Part shown: one piece after another, positions 7,188 through 14,587 of the stretch
Position numbering within the stretch: the first letter of the stretch is position 1
How the letters are laid out: every line of letters begins with the position of its first letter
Assembly (NCBI GenBank): GCA_016220045.1
Contig: JACRIP010000125.1
Span: 1 to 17,589, forward strand
Reading direction: 5' to 3'
Length of the DNA stretch: 17,589 nucleotides
From: Planctomycetota bacterium
GTDB lineage: Bacteria; Planctomycetota; MHYJ01; WSZJ01; JACPWG01
Notes under the pieces: generated by a model
The model's database searches: none
Seen by the model: only the letters and a program-made list of their open reading frames with translations
Told to the model about the DNA's origin: nothing
Position numbers and translations under genes: made by a program

Positions 7188-9401
7188 TCAGCCCAGGGCC
7201 GGCGCCCGCCAACCGCGCGGGAGATCGAGGAGCTCGCGGACCTTGGCGGCGAGTTGCGACGGCGAGAAGGGCTTCTGCAGGAAGGGCATGCGCGGGTCGC
7301 GCGCGTCGGCCCCGAGCGCCGGATGCTCGGTGTAGCCGGACATGAAGAGCACGCGGGTCTCCGGCCGCAGGGCGGCGCAGCGCCGCGCCAATTCGATGCC
7401 GTTGACGTTCGGCAACACCACGTCCGTCAGCAGCAGGTGCACCGGCTCCGCGGTCGCCGTGAGCAACCGCACGGCCTCGTCCCCTTCCGCCGCGAGCAGC
7501 ACCCGGTACCCGCGGCTCTCGAGGACCAACTGGATGAACCGGCGCAGCGAGTCCTCGTCTTCGACCACCAACACGAGTTCGCCGGCGCCCGCGCTCCTCG
7601 GCGCCGCACCGCCGGCTCCGGCCGCGCCCGCCCCCGCCTGCGCCGCGCCCGCGAGCGCACACGGGAAACGCAGGGTGAAGATGCTGCCCGCCCCCGGAGC
7701 GCTTTCGACGCTGATCGTCCCGCCGCTTTGCTGGAGGATGGCGTAGACGGTGGACAGCCCCAGGCCCGTGCCCTTGCCCGGTTCCTTGGTGGTGAAGAAG
7801 GGCTCGAAGATCTGCGCCCGCACCTGCGCGTCCATCCCGCAGCCGGTGTCGGAGACGCGCATCTCGACGTAGCGGCCCGGCCGGAGACCCACGTGGGTCG
7901 CGGCGGGGTTCGGGGAGACCTCGACGGGCGACGTCCGGATGCTCAGGGTGCCGCCCCGGGGCATGGCATCGCGCGCGTTGACCGCGAGATTCATCACCAC
8001 CTGCTCGAGCTGCCCGCGATCGGCCAGCACCGGCCCCACCTCCGCGCCCAGCTCCAACACCAGGCGCACGTCTTCGCCGATCATGCGCCCCAGCATCTTC
8101 TCGAGGTCGCGGAGCAGGTCGTGCAGGCTCAGCGGACGCCGCTCGACCGCCTGCTTGCGGCTGAAAGCGAGGAGCTGCGACGTGAGCGACGCGGCGCGCT
8201 CGCCGGCCTTGCGCACCTCCACGATGCGCGCCCGCGCCGGATGCGCCCCGTCCAGCAGGTCGAGCGCCAGCTCGCTGAACCCGAGAATGACGTTGAGCAG
8301 ATTGTTGAAGTCGTGCGCCACGCCGCCCGCCAACCGGCCGATCGCATCCATCTTCTGCGCGTGCCGAAGTTCCTCCTCGACGCGCTTGCGCTCGGTCACG
8401 TCCAAGGCCACGCCGTAGATCAGGTTTTCACCGGGTACGGGGACGCAGTTCCAGTCGAGCCAGCGCCACGCGCCGTCGCGCGTGCGGTAGCGGTTTTCGA
8501 AACTGGTCAGTTCCAGGCCCTGGAGCATCAGGCGCTCCCCCGCCGCCACGGTGGCGGCGCGGTCCTCGGGGTGCACCCAGTCGAGCCACGGCCGGGCCAG
8601 CAGCTCCTCCTGTGAAAACCCGAGCGTGCGTTCCCAGGCGGGGTTGAGGCGGCGGAAGCGGCCGTCGAACCCCGCGATGCACAGCATGTGGCCGGTCAGG
8701 GTGAAGAAACGGCCGTTCTCGTCGACGAGCCGGCGCAGTTTCTCCATCGCGTCTTCGCGTTCGCGCCCGAGGCGCGCGAGCTCCTCCGCCTGGCGGCCGA
8801 GGACGGCGGCATTCGCGCGCTCCTGCTCCGCCTGGCGGCGCGCGAAGTCGAGCTCGCTCTGCGTGCGCTCGAAGGCGAGACGGCGTTCCTGTTCCTCGGC
8901 CTCGCGGGCGCGCAGCCGCGCCTCGCGCGCGACCAGTTCCTGCTGATGCCGATGGAGCGCGAGGAAGGCGGCGACCTTGGCGCGGAGGACGTGGTTGGGA
9001 ACCGGCTTGTAGAGGTAATCGAAGGCGCCGAGCGCATAGCCGTCGAAGGCGGGCGCGGTGCCGATGGCGGAGGCGGTGAGGAAGACGATCGGCACGTGGC
9101 GGGTGCGTTCGTCCGCGCGCGCCCGGCGGGCGACCTCGAAGCCGTCCATGCCGGGCATCTGGATGTCGAGGAGCAGGAGCGCGAACTCGTGGTGCGCGAG
9201 CTGGTCGAGGGCGGCGGCGCCGGAATCCGCGATGCGGAGCGGGGCGCCGATGTCCCGCAGCACCGCCAGGTAAAGCGCGCGCGTGGAAGGATTGTCGTCC
9301 ACGACCAGGATGGAGGCGGAGGCAGGCACGGAGTCCAACCCCGGCCCCGCGGCGGGCGGGGGGGTAGGGGTGGGGTCAGAGTCGGAGTCAGTATTGTCCA
9401 T
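7188..9401 (-). CDS. Hybrid sensor histidine kinase (REC-PAS-HisKA-HATPase-REC)
   Basis: The 737-residue product starts at ATG 9399-9401, with GGAG five bases upstream. A GTG at 9407 is in frame but overlaps that ribosome site. The N-terminus is low-complexity (DSDSDPTPTPPP). The first receiver domain (about 28-150) has the acidic pair DD, phospho-acceptor Asp79 and YKPV. A charged coiled coil spans about 150-225. A PAS/PAC sensor (about 225-340) follows. The HisKA motif AGGVAHDFNNLL carries His363. The HATPase has an N-box (NLAVNARDA), G1 (SDTGCGMD), F-box (FEPFFTTK) and G2 (GTGLGLS). A second receiver (about 608-725) has Asp660, SGYT and QKPF. All catalytic residues are intact, and no membrane segment exists, so sensing is cytoplasmic. 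The PAS-LuxR gene ends two bases before this start, implying a coupled operon. The C-terminal receiver may act as an intramolecular phosphorelay station. Confidence 0.93.
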   Translation of the reverse strand: MDNTDSDSDPTPTPPPAAGPGLDSVPASASILVVDDNPSTRALYLAVLRDIGAPLRIADSGAAALDQLAHHEFALLLLDIQMPGMDGFEVARRARADERTRHVPIVFLTASAIGTAPAFDGYALGAFDYLYKPVPNHVLRAKVAAFLALHRHQQELVAREARLRAREAEEQERRLAFERTQSELDFARRQAEQERANAAVLGRQAEELARLGREREDAMEKLRRLVDENGRFFTLTGHMLCIAGFDGRFRRLNPAWERTLGFSQEELLARPWLDWVHPEDRAATVAAGERLMLQGLELTSFENRYRTRDGAWRWLDWNCVPVPGENLIYGVALDVTERKRVEEELRHAQKMDAIGRLAGGVAHDFNNLLNVILGFSELALDLLDGAHPARARIVEVRKAGERAASLTSQLLAFSRKQAVERRPLSLHDLLRDLEKMLGRMIGEDVRLVLELGAEVGPVLADRGQLEQVVMNLAVNARDAMPRGGTLSIRTSPVEVSPNPAATHVGLRPGRYVEMRVSDTGCGMDAQVRAQIFEPFFTTKEPGKGTGLGLSTVYAILQQSGGTISVESAPGAGSIFTLRFPCALAGAAQAGAGAAGAGGAAPRSAGAGELVLVVEDEDSLRRFIQLVLESRGYRVLLAAEGDEAVRLLTATAEPVHLLLTDVVLPNVNGIELARRCAALRPETRVLFMSGYTEHPALGADARDPRMPFLQKPFSPSQLAAKVRELLDLPRGWRAPALG

Positions 9402-9403
9402 GG

Positions 9404-10825
9404 TCACTCCTCGAGCGGGCGGGCCGAGCGGTCGCGACCGTCGCGGGCACGGCGCGCGCCGCGTGCGCGACCGCCATGGGGCGGGCGGAGCAGGGTCGGG
9501 TCGCCGTGCGTGCGCGCGAGCTCCGGCAACTCCGCCGGGTCCACCAATCCGGACTGGAGGGCGTAGCGCGTGAGTGCGGCGACGCCGCTGACGCCCAGCT
9601 TGAGCTGGAGGCGGAGGCGGTGGGTCTCGACCGTGCGCACGCCGAGTTTCAGGCGCTGCGCGATCTCCTTGCTGGTGAGCCCGGCCACGATCAACTGCAT
9701 GACCGCGCGCTCGCGCTCGCTGAGAATGGTGTGCTCGGGCGCCGACAGGGGGCCGGCGGGCACGCCCTCCAGGTCGCGCAGGCCCGCGGCGACCAGGCGG
9801 CGCAGGCCGGCCAGCTCGTCGTGGAGCGTGTTGCTTCGCCGCAGCGCATCGTCGGCTCTCTCCAGGCTTGAAAGGACCGCGGCGAGCAGGCGCGCCAGCC
9901 GGGGCAGGGGTGTCGCCCCGTCGCCCGGCGCCCTGCCGCCGCCCCGGGCGCCGGCGCGGGCCGCCGTTCCGAGATCGGGCGTGAGCCCGCGCTCTCCCGT
10001 CAGGAGCAGTGCGGCGATGCGTTCCGGACGGGAGCTGTCGGCCCGCGCAAAGAGCACGTCGCTCGGGAAGCTGGAGCGGTCCCGGCGACGGAAGCGCGCG
10101 GCCACGCGGAGGGGCACGGCGGGGGCGATCCCGCGCCAGCGCGAGCGCCAGACCGCAGGGACCGCGCCCAGCGCCAGATCGAAGTACGAGAGGTTGGTCA
10201 AGTCGCGGAGCGCGTAGCCGAACTCGCGCCCGGCGGCGGGATTGGCGTCCAGGATCTGTCCGTCCACGTCCACGATGAGCACCGACTCGATGCGCGGGTC
10301 CACGCCCCGCAGGAAACCCTCGTGAAGGAGCCGGCGCGAATGCTCGCGCGTGCGCAGCGGGGTGACGTCGGTCCCGATCCCGGCGACCAGGACCGCTTCT
10401 CCGGCCGCGCCGCGCACGCCATGGGAGCGCACACGCAGCCAGCGGATGGCGCCGTCCGGACGCACGACCCGGTATTCGAATTCATGCGGGCCGTCCGGGG
10501 TGCGCAGCCAATCGCGCTCCACGAGCAAGCGCGCGCGGTCTTCCGGATGGACCGCCACCAGCCACGCGTCGGAACTGCGGTAGAGCTCCGCGCGGGTGCG
10601 CCCGAAGATCGCCTCGAACTCCGGGCTGATGTAGAGGATCCGGTTGGTGATGAGATCGCGCAGCCAGAAGAATTCCCGGAGGGGGTCACCCGCGGCGTCG
10701 GCGGGGTGCTCCGCCGCGGGTGCGAGGGCCGGGGGCGGGAGGTGGAGCGCGGTGGCGGGACCGCCTGCGGAGCGGGCCGTGCCGCGCTTCCGACCGCGAG
10801 CAGCCCGGGCGCGAGGTGGTTTCAT
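9404..10825 (-). CDS. PAS domain protein with C-terminal LuxR-type HTH
   Basis: Start chosen at ATG 10823-10825 (MKPPRARA), with GGGAGG four bases before it. Another ATG at 10828 and a TTG at 10837 are too close to or overlap that site. The product has 473 residues. The N-terminal ~45 residues are basic and low complexity. A PAS with PAC (about 50-155: YISPEFEAIFGRT, VHPEDR, EYRVVRPDGAIRWL, GTDVTP) is followed by a second, weaker PAS-like region (about 175-280, VDGQILDANPAAGREFGY). A leucine-rich helical linker (about 305-355) precedes a classic GerE/LuxR helix-turn-helix (about 368-428: LSERERAVMQLIVAGLTSKEIAQRLKLGVRTVETH). There is no receiver domain, so it is not a standard response regulator. 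Its stop overlaps the kinase's ribosome site region, so the two are translationally coupled. Role inferred: PAS-controlled transcription factor working with the kinase; targets unknown. Confidence 0.88.
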   Translation of the reverse strand: MKPPRARAARGRKRGTARSAGGPATALHLPPPALAPAAEHPADAAGDPLREFFWLRDLITNRILYISPEFEAIFGRTRAELYRSSDAWLVAVHPEDRARLLVERDWLRTPDGPHEFEYRVVRPDGAIRWLRVRSHGVRGAAGEAVLVAGIGTDVTPLRTREHSRRLLHEGFLRGVDPRIESVLIVDVDGQILDANPAAGREFGYALRDLTNLSYFDLALGAVPAVWRSRWRGIAPAVPLRVAARFRRRDRSSFPSDVLFARADSSRPERIAALLLTGERGLTPDLGTAARAGARGGGRAPGDGATPLPRLARLLAAVLSSLERADDALRRSNTLHDELAGLRRLVAAGLRDLEGVPAGPLSAPEHTILSERERAVMQLIVAGLTSKEIAQRLKLGVRTVETHRLRLQLKLGVSGVAALTRYALQSGLVDPAELPELARTHGDPTLLRPPHGGRARGARRARDGRDRSARPLEE

Positions 10826-10940
10826 CATGCCTCCCAACCGATCCCTGCCGCGACGAGGCGAAACGGTTCTTCAGGTAATTGCCTGGCCAAGCGCCGCGGT
10901 CCACGCGCGCACGCCGCTCCCCCGCCCGACGCGGAGTCGC

Positions 10941-10970
10941 AGTGTAGCGCGCCCTGGGCGCGGGAGGCAA
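10941..10970 (-). promoter_or_regulatory. candidate promoter of the PAS-LuxR/kinase operon
   Basis: On the minus strand TTGCCT (10970-10965) and TACACT (10946-10941) are spaced 18 nt apart, each matching four of six consensus bases. The implied leader is about 110 nt before ATG 10825. This is the best promoter-like pair in the 185-bp gap behind the prenyltransferase gene. Confidence 0.35.
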
Positions 10971-11010
10971 CAGGAGAAGATACGGAGCGGAGTCTACGTA
11001 AAGATACGTA

Positions 11011-11970
11011 CTACGTGCCCGGGAGGATGCGGGCGAGGGCGAAGCGCGGCAGCAGGAGGGCGGCGACCAGGGCCGCCCAGGCCGCGTGACCGTGGGCAAG
11101 GAGAAACGTCGCGTCGAGGAGGGGGATGCCGACCACGCCGGCCTTGACCACCAGGAAGGTCAGATTGCGCCGCGGTTCGAGCCCGGCGCGCAGGCCGGCG
11201 GCGCCGAGCAGGAGGAAGAGGGGGAGGGCGGCGGCGGCGGCCGGCAGGCGGTCCGGCCCGCGCAGGGCGGCGCCGACGACCAGCGCGAGGTCGAGGAGAA
11301 GCGCGGCGCGGAACCCGGGCGCGTGCGGCGAGCTCTCCTCGTAGGTGGAAATCCAGGTGACGAGCGCGACGTGCGCGCCGAGCCAGAGCGGGAGCTCGAG
11401 CAGGCCGCCCGCGTGCCACGCCGCCTGCGCATAGGGTGACATACCGAGGGCTAGATTGAGCGCGCGCAGTCCGCCCATGGTCAACGACCCGGGCAGGCGC
11501 CAGCGCTTGCAGAGCGCGTCGTAGAGCAGGATGCCGAGCAGGAGCATGAACGCGACGGCGCCGGAATCGTAGCCGCCGGCGGCGAGGGCGGCGAGCTGCG
11601 CGGTCGCGAAGAGCGCCAGGACGGAGAGCAGGGCCGCGACCGGCGTGATCCGGCCGGCGGGGAGCGGCCGCGTCGGGTGGAGCCGGCGATCGCGCGGCAG
11701 GTCGGCGAGGTCGTTGAGGCAGCAACCGCCCGCGTAGGCCGCGAGCGCGGCGAGGGAGAGGAAGCCGAGGGTGCGCGTCGGCGCGGGGAAGAGGAGGGCG
11801 GCGGGCGCGGCCGTTCCGCCGCCGCCGGCCGGATCGGCGCCGACGGTCCCGGCGACCGCGAGGCCGGCGGCCAGCGCGTACCCCGTCCACACATCGGCCA
11901 GGGCGGTCGGCAGGTTCTGCACGCGCGCCAGCCGCAGCCAGTCGCCGACGGTGCGAAGGACCTGGGTCAT
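11011..11970 (-). CDS. UbiA-superfamily prenyltransferase, EboC-like
   Basis: The 319-residue membrane protein starts at ATG 11968-11970, with GGGGGAG three bases upstream. The GTG at 11982 would lack a ribosome site. It consists of about eight hydrophobic helices. The first Asp-rich loop reads NDLADLPRDRRLHPTRPLPAG (N86, D87, D90, D94), the Mg-diphosphate binding signature of UbiA enzymes. The N-terminal NLPTALADVWTGY and internal LRALNLALGMSPYA resemble the EboC-type branch rather than UbiA/MenA or heme A/chlorophyll synthases. The expected second Asp-rich motif is weak (WISTYEESSPH), as I recall in EboC-like proteins. Reaction inferred: transfer of a prenyl chain to an unidentified acceptor in the membrane. 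No other ebo genes are adjacent. dxr nearby makes isoprenoid precursors, but it lies in a separate transcription unit. Confidence 0.8.
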   Translation of the reverse strand: MTQVLRTVGDWLRLARVQNLPTALADVWTGYALAAGLAVAGTVGADPAGGGGTAAPAALLFPAPTRTLGFLSLAALAAYAGGCCLNDLADLPRDRRLHPTRPLPAGRITPVAALLSVLALFATAQLAALAAGGYDSGAVAFMLLLGILLYDALCKRWRLPGSLTMGGLRALNLALGMSPYAQAAWHAGGLLELPLWLGAHVALVTWISTYEESSPHAPGFRAALLLDLALVVGAALRGPDRLPAAAAALPLFLLLGAAGLRAGLEPRRNLTFLVVKAGVVGIPLLDATFLLAHGHAAWAALVAALLLPRFALARILPGT

Positions 11971-11988
11971 GGACTCCCCCACCCCAGG

Positions 11989-12200
11989 TTGCCGGCCTAA
12001 AGGCCGGCAACAGACCCGGGCTGAAGCCCGGTACTACATACGCGCGGCCCGGCCGCCGATGAGCCTTGGGGCACAGGCCACATGCCGTCTCACCGCACCC
12101 GAAGATCCGGAGAGGGGTGACATCGGAAGCAGACGAGCGCACGGCGGGCTTGTAGTACCGGGCTTCAGCCCGGGTTCGTCGCCGGCCTTCAGGCCGGCGG
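11989..12200. repeat. 50-bp inverted repeat with nested hairpins around a 112-nt core
   Basis: The left arm 11989-12038 and right arm 12151-12200 are near-perfect reverse complements (about 44 of 50), including 25 identical bases ending in ggtactaca. Each arm also contains two small palindromes of its own, gccggcc-ggccggc and ccgggctgaagcccgg. The core (12039-12150) can pair ccgatg (12056-12061) with catcgg (12121-12126) and tcacc (12090-12094) with ggtga (12116-12120), giving a branched fold. It occupies most of the 379-bp gap before the prenyltransferase start, 19 bp from its ATG. I recognise the CCGGGCTGAAGCCCGG motif as common intergenic repeat DNA in Planctomycetota and Acidobacteriota genomes. 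No ORF of merit lies in it, and no target-site duplication is obvious. Confidence 0.8.
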
Positions 12201-12314
12201 CCCACGGCGTCCGCAGGCGCGAACCGGCTTCGGCCTTGCGCCGATCTTCGCAGCAGGCCAGGCGTTCCCCCCACGCGCTCCGCGCTTCGGAGGACAGGCC
12301 GCACCCGCGCCGCC

Positions 12315-12337
12315 GGGCCGGCGATCGCGGCCGGCCC
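12315..12337 (-). terminator. GC hairpin after the dxr-rseP operon
   Basis: A seven-base stem gggccgg/ccggccc encloses nine bases and begins 13 nt after the stop of the small last gene of the minus-strand operon. There is no T-tract after it, so it would be a weak intrinsic terminator or a 3' stabilising hairpin. The rest of 12201-12349 shows nothing else. Confidence 0.35.
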
Positions 12338-12349
12338 CCGTGCGGGCGC

Positions 12350-12727
12350 TCAGTACTCGACGATGTCGGCGAGGCGGCTGATGCTGACGATCTGTTCCTT
12401 CACGATCGACGCGGCGCGCCGGTTCACCTTCACCCCGTACTTGCGCGCCTCCATCACGTACTTCTCGTTCGTCGAGTGCCCCTCGTTGCGGTCGTGCACG
12501 TCCAGCTCGGACAGGTCCACGAACCACCGGTCACAGGAGATCACCTTACCCAGGTAGACGAAGTTCGAGCGCGTATCGATGACCACGTTGTGGCCGACGA
12601 AGCGCGCGAACGGATCGGCCCCGGGGTCCTGGACGACCAGCTCCGCCGGCGGGTCCGGCGCCGGGAGGACCGGCGGGATCGGCGTCGGCACTCCCGGAAA
12701 CTCCGACCCCGCGGGTTCGCTGCTCAT
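12350..12727 (-). CDS. Small conserved protein with proline-rich N-terminus, Sm/LSM-like region possible
   Basis: This is a 125-residue product starting at ATG 12725-12727, with GAGGAT seven bases upstream. Residues 1-40 are Pro/Glu/Asp-rich and probably disordered. The rest is beta-rich: FVGHNVVIDTRSNFVYLGKVISCDRWFVDLSELDVHD, then YVMEARKYGVKVNRRAASIVKEQIVSISRLADIVEY. The pattern 'VVxDTxSxxVYLGxxxxxDxxFVxLxxxDVHD' looks like a small-barrel (Sm-like) fold. I recall similar unnamed proteins in Planctomycetota genomes, but this is from memory and unproven. It lies 48 bp behind rseP on the same strand and is probably co-transcribed with it. No membrane segment, no catalytic motif. Function unknown. 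Confidence 0.75.
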   Translation of the reverse strand: MSSEPAGSEFPGVPTPIPPVLPAPDPPAELVVQDPGADPFARFVGHNVVIDTRSNFVYLGKVISCDRWFVDLSELDVHDRNEGHSTNEKYVMEARKYGVKVNRRAASIVKEQIVSISRLADIVEY

Positions 12728-12775
12728 CGACTCGATCCTCGCGTCCAGTGTGGCTCCGGAGCTTTCCCTACCCGG

Positions 12776-14587
12776 TCATCCGCGCACGGGGAAGAAGCTG
12801 ACGATGTCGTTCCAGGTGACGAAAACCACGAGCAGGAGCAGGGCGGCAAGCCCCGCCCACTGCGCCACCAGGAACGCCGTCTCGCTCACCGGGGAGCCCT
12901 TGATCTTCTCGATCAGGAGGAACATGATATGCCCGCCGTCCAGGATCGGCACCGGCAGGAAATTCACCACGCCGAGATTGACGCTGATGAAGGCGAGCAG
13001 CCAGAGAAACTTCGTCGTGCCCTCTTCGGCCGCGCTGTACGAGATGGTGAAGATCTTCACCGGCCCGGACAACTGCGTGGCCGAGACTTCCTTGGTCAGC
13101 AGCTTCTGCAACGTGACGTAGGTGAGCACGACCAGCTTCCAGGTCTCCTTGGCCCCCTGGACCAGGGACTCGCCGAGCGGGTACTGGCGCAGCACGCGGC
13201 GGGTGCGGGGCGCGATATCGGCGCGCCCGACCGCGACCGTGCGCGGCTCCAGCGTCGCCGAGAACAGCGCGCCCCCGCGCGAGTATTGCACGGATAAGGG
13301 CTTTCCCTGGCTCCTGACCGCGGCGAGTTCGAGTTCGTCGAGCGCGGACAGATCCTTGCCCTCCGCGCTCACCAGCTTGTCGCCCGCGGCCAGACCGGCC
13401 TTCGCGAGGGGCGATGCGGGCGCGACCTTCAGCAGCTCCAGGCCGGACGCGAACGCCAGATCCAGCCCCGCGTTGCCCAGGAAATCGGGCGCCGGCACCG
13501 CCTCCAGCTCCAGCGTGGCGTCGCCGCGCTTCACGGTCACGCGCGTCGGCTGTCCGAACCGGCCGTCGAGCGCCGCGCGCAGTTCCTGGCGCGTCGCGAC
13601 CTCGACCGACTGGGCCGCCGTGACCGCGACGATCCGGTCCCCCGGCCGCACCTCCTGTCCCGGCCGCCAGCAGGGCGAGCCCGCCTTCGCGCTGCCGACG
13701 ATCGGCGCCTGCGCATCCTCCAGGTCCAGGGTGAACTCCTTCTCCGCGCGCGGCACCAGCGTGAGGGTGAGCGGCGCCGCGGCCCCCTCGCGCTCCACCG
13801 CGAGCGCCGTGGCCTGCACGGGCCGCATGCGAATCGCACGGGCAAGCTCCACGAAATTGCGCACCGGCGTGCCCGCGACTTCCACGATCCGGTCGCCGAC
13901 CAGCAACCCGGCCTTCTCCGCGGGGGAGCCGGCCTTCATGCCGCCGACCACGTTTTCCTTCACGCCGTCGGGCGGTATCAGTTCCGCGCCCACCGAGGTC
14001 ACGCTCACCGTGCGCTCCGCGCCGCCCCGCTTGACCGTGACCTCGACCTCGCTGCCCGCCTTGCTCATCATCATCGCCAGCCGGTAATCGTCGAGCGCGA
14101 ACACCGGCTCGCCGTTCACCGCCGTGATGACGTCGCCGCGCTGCACGTCGGCGCTCCACTCGGGGCATTGCGGATACGGGTAGATCTCGCCGATCTCCGG
14201 GGCCACGCGCCAGATCCCCATCGCGTACGTCAGCACACACAGGGGCACCGCCACCAGGAAGTTCATCGCCGGCCCGGCCGCGAAAATCGAGAGCCGCTGC
14301 CACGCGGACTTGGAGGTCAGCTCGTCCGGGGAGCCGGTGCGCGCGTCCGCCAGCGTCTCCCCCGCCATCTTGACGTAGCCGCCGAGCGGGATCAGGGAAA
14401 CCCTGTAGTCCGTTCCGCCCCGCGTGAAGCCGAACAGGCGGCGGCCGAAGCCGAGGGAGAAGACGTCCACCTTCACCCGGTGGAGCTTGGCGAAGACGAA
14501 GTGGCCGAACTCGTGGGCGAAGATCAGGAGCCCGATGCCGAGCACCGCCTCGACGAGTGTGAGCAGGTTGTTCAGCGCGGCAAGCAT
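12776..14587 (-). CDS. rseP: RseP-like intramembrane zinc metalloprotease (site-2 protease, M50)
   Basis: This 603-residue product starts at ATG 14585-14587, inside the end of dxr. The zinc-binding, catalytic motif HEFGH is at residues 25-29 in the first membrane helix, and the third zinc ligand lies in NFLPVPILDGG (542-552, Asp550). A GGYVKMAG loop (69-76) and the membrane segment near 100-125 match RseP. Between them lies an unusually long periplasmic part with four PDZ-like units, about 130-200, 210-285, 295-365 and 380-450. Each has a 'GD-x-I/L-V/T' carboxylate-loop strand (GDVITAVNG, GDRIVEVAG, GDRIVAVTA, GDKLVSAEG). E. coli RseP is about 450 residues with two PDZ domains. RseP cleaves single-pass membrane proteins, such as anti-sigma factors and leftover signal peptides. 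The 16-nt overlap with dxr indicates translational coupling. Confidence 0.95.
   Translation of the reverse strand: MLAALNNLLTLVEAVLGIGLLIFAHEFGHFVFAKLHRVKVDVFSLGFGRRLFGFTRGGTDYRVSLIPLGGYVKMAGETLADARTGSPDELTSKSAWQRLSIFAAGPAMNFLVAVPLCVLTYAMGIWRVAPEIGEIYPYPQCPEWSADVQRGDVITAVNGEPVFALDDYRLAMMMSKAGSEVEVTVKRGGAERTVSVTSVGAELIPPDGVKENVVGGMKAGSPAEKAGLLVGDRIVEVAGTPVRNFVELARAIRMRPVQATALAVEREGAAAPLTLTLVPRAEKEFTLDLEDAQAPIVGSAKAGSPCWRPGQEVRPGDRIVAVTAAQSVEVATRQELRAALDGRFGQPTRVTVKRGDATLELEAVPAPDFLGNAGLDLAFASGLELLKVAPASPLAKAGLAAGDKLVSAEGKDLSALDELELAAVRSQGKPLSVQYSRGGALFSATLEPRTVAVGRADIAPRTRRVLRQYPLGESLVQGAKETWKLVVLTYVTLQKLLTKEVSATQLSGPVKIFTISYSAAEEGTTKFLWLLAFISVNLGVVNFLPVPILDGGHIMFLLIEKIKGSPVSETAFLVAQWAGLAALLLLVVFVTWNDIVSFFPVRG

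Noticed and set aside
3972..8615. 1547-residue + strand open frame
   Set aside because: It runs antisense through the GH35 gene, a repeat spacer and the kinase. The translation is low-complexity Arg/Gly/Val with no domain.
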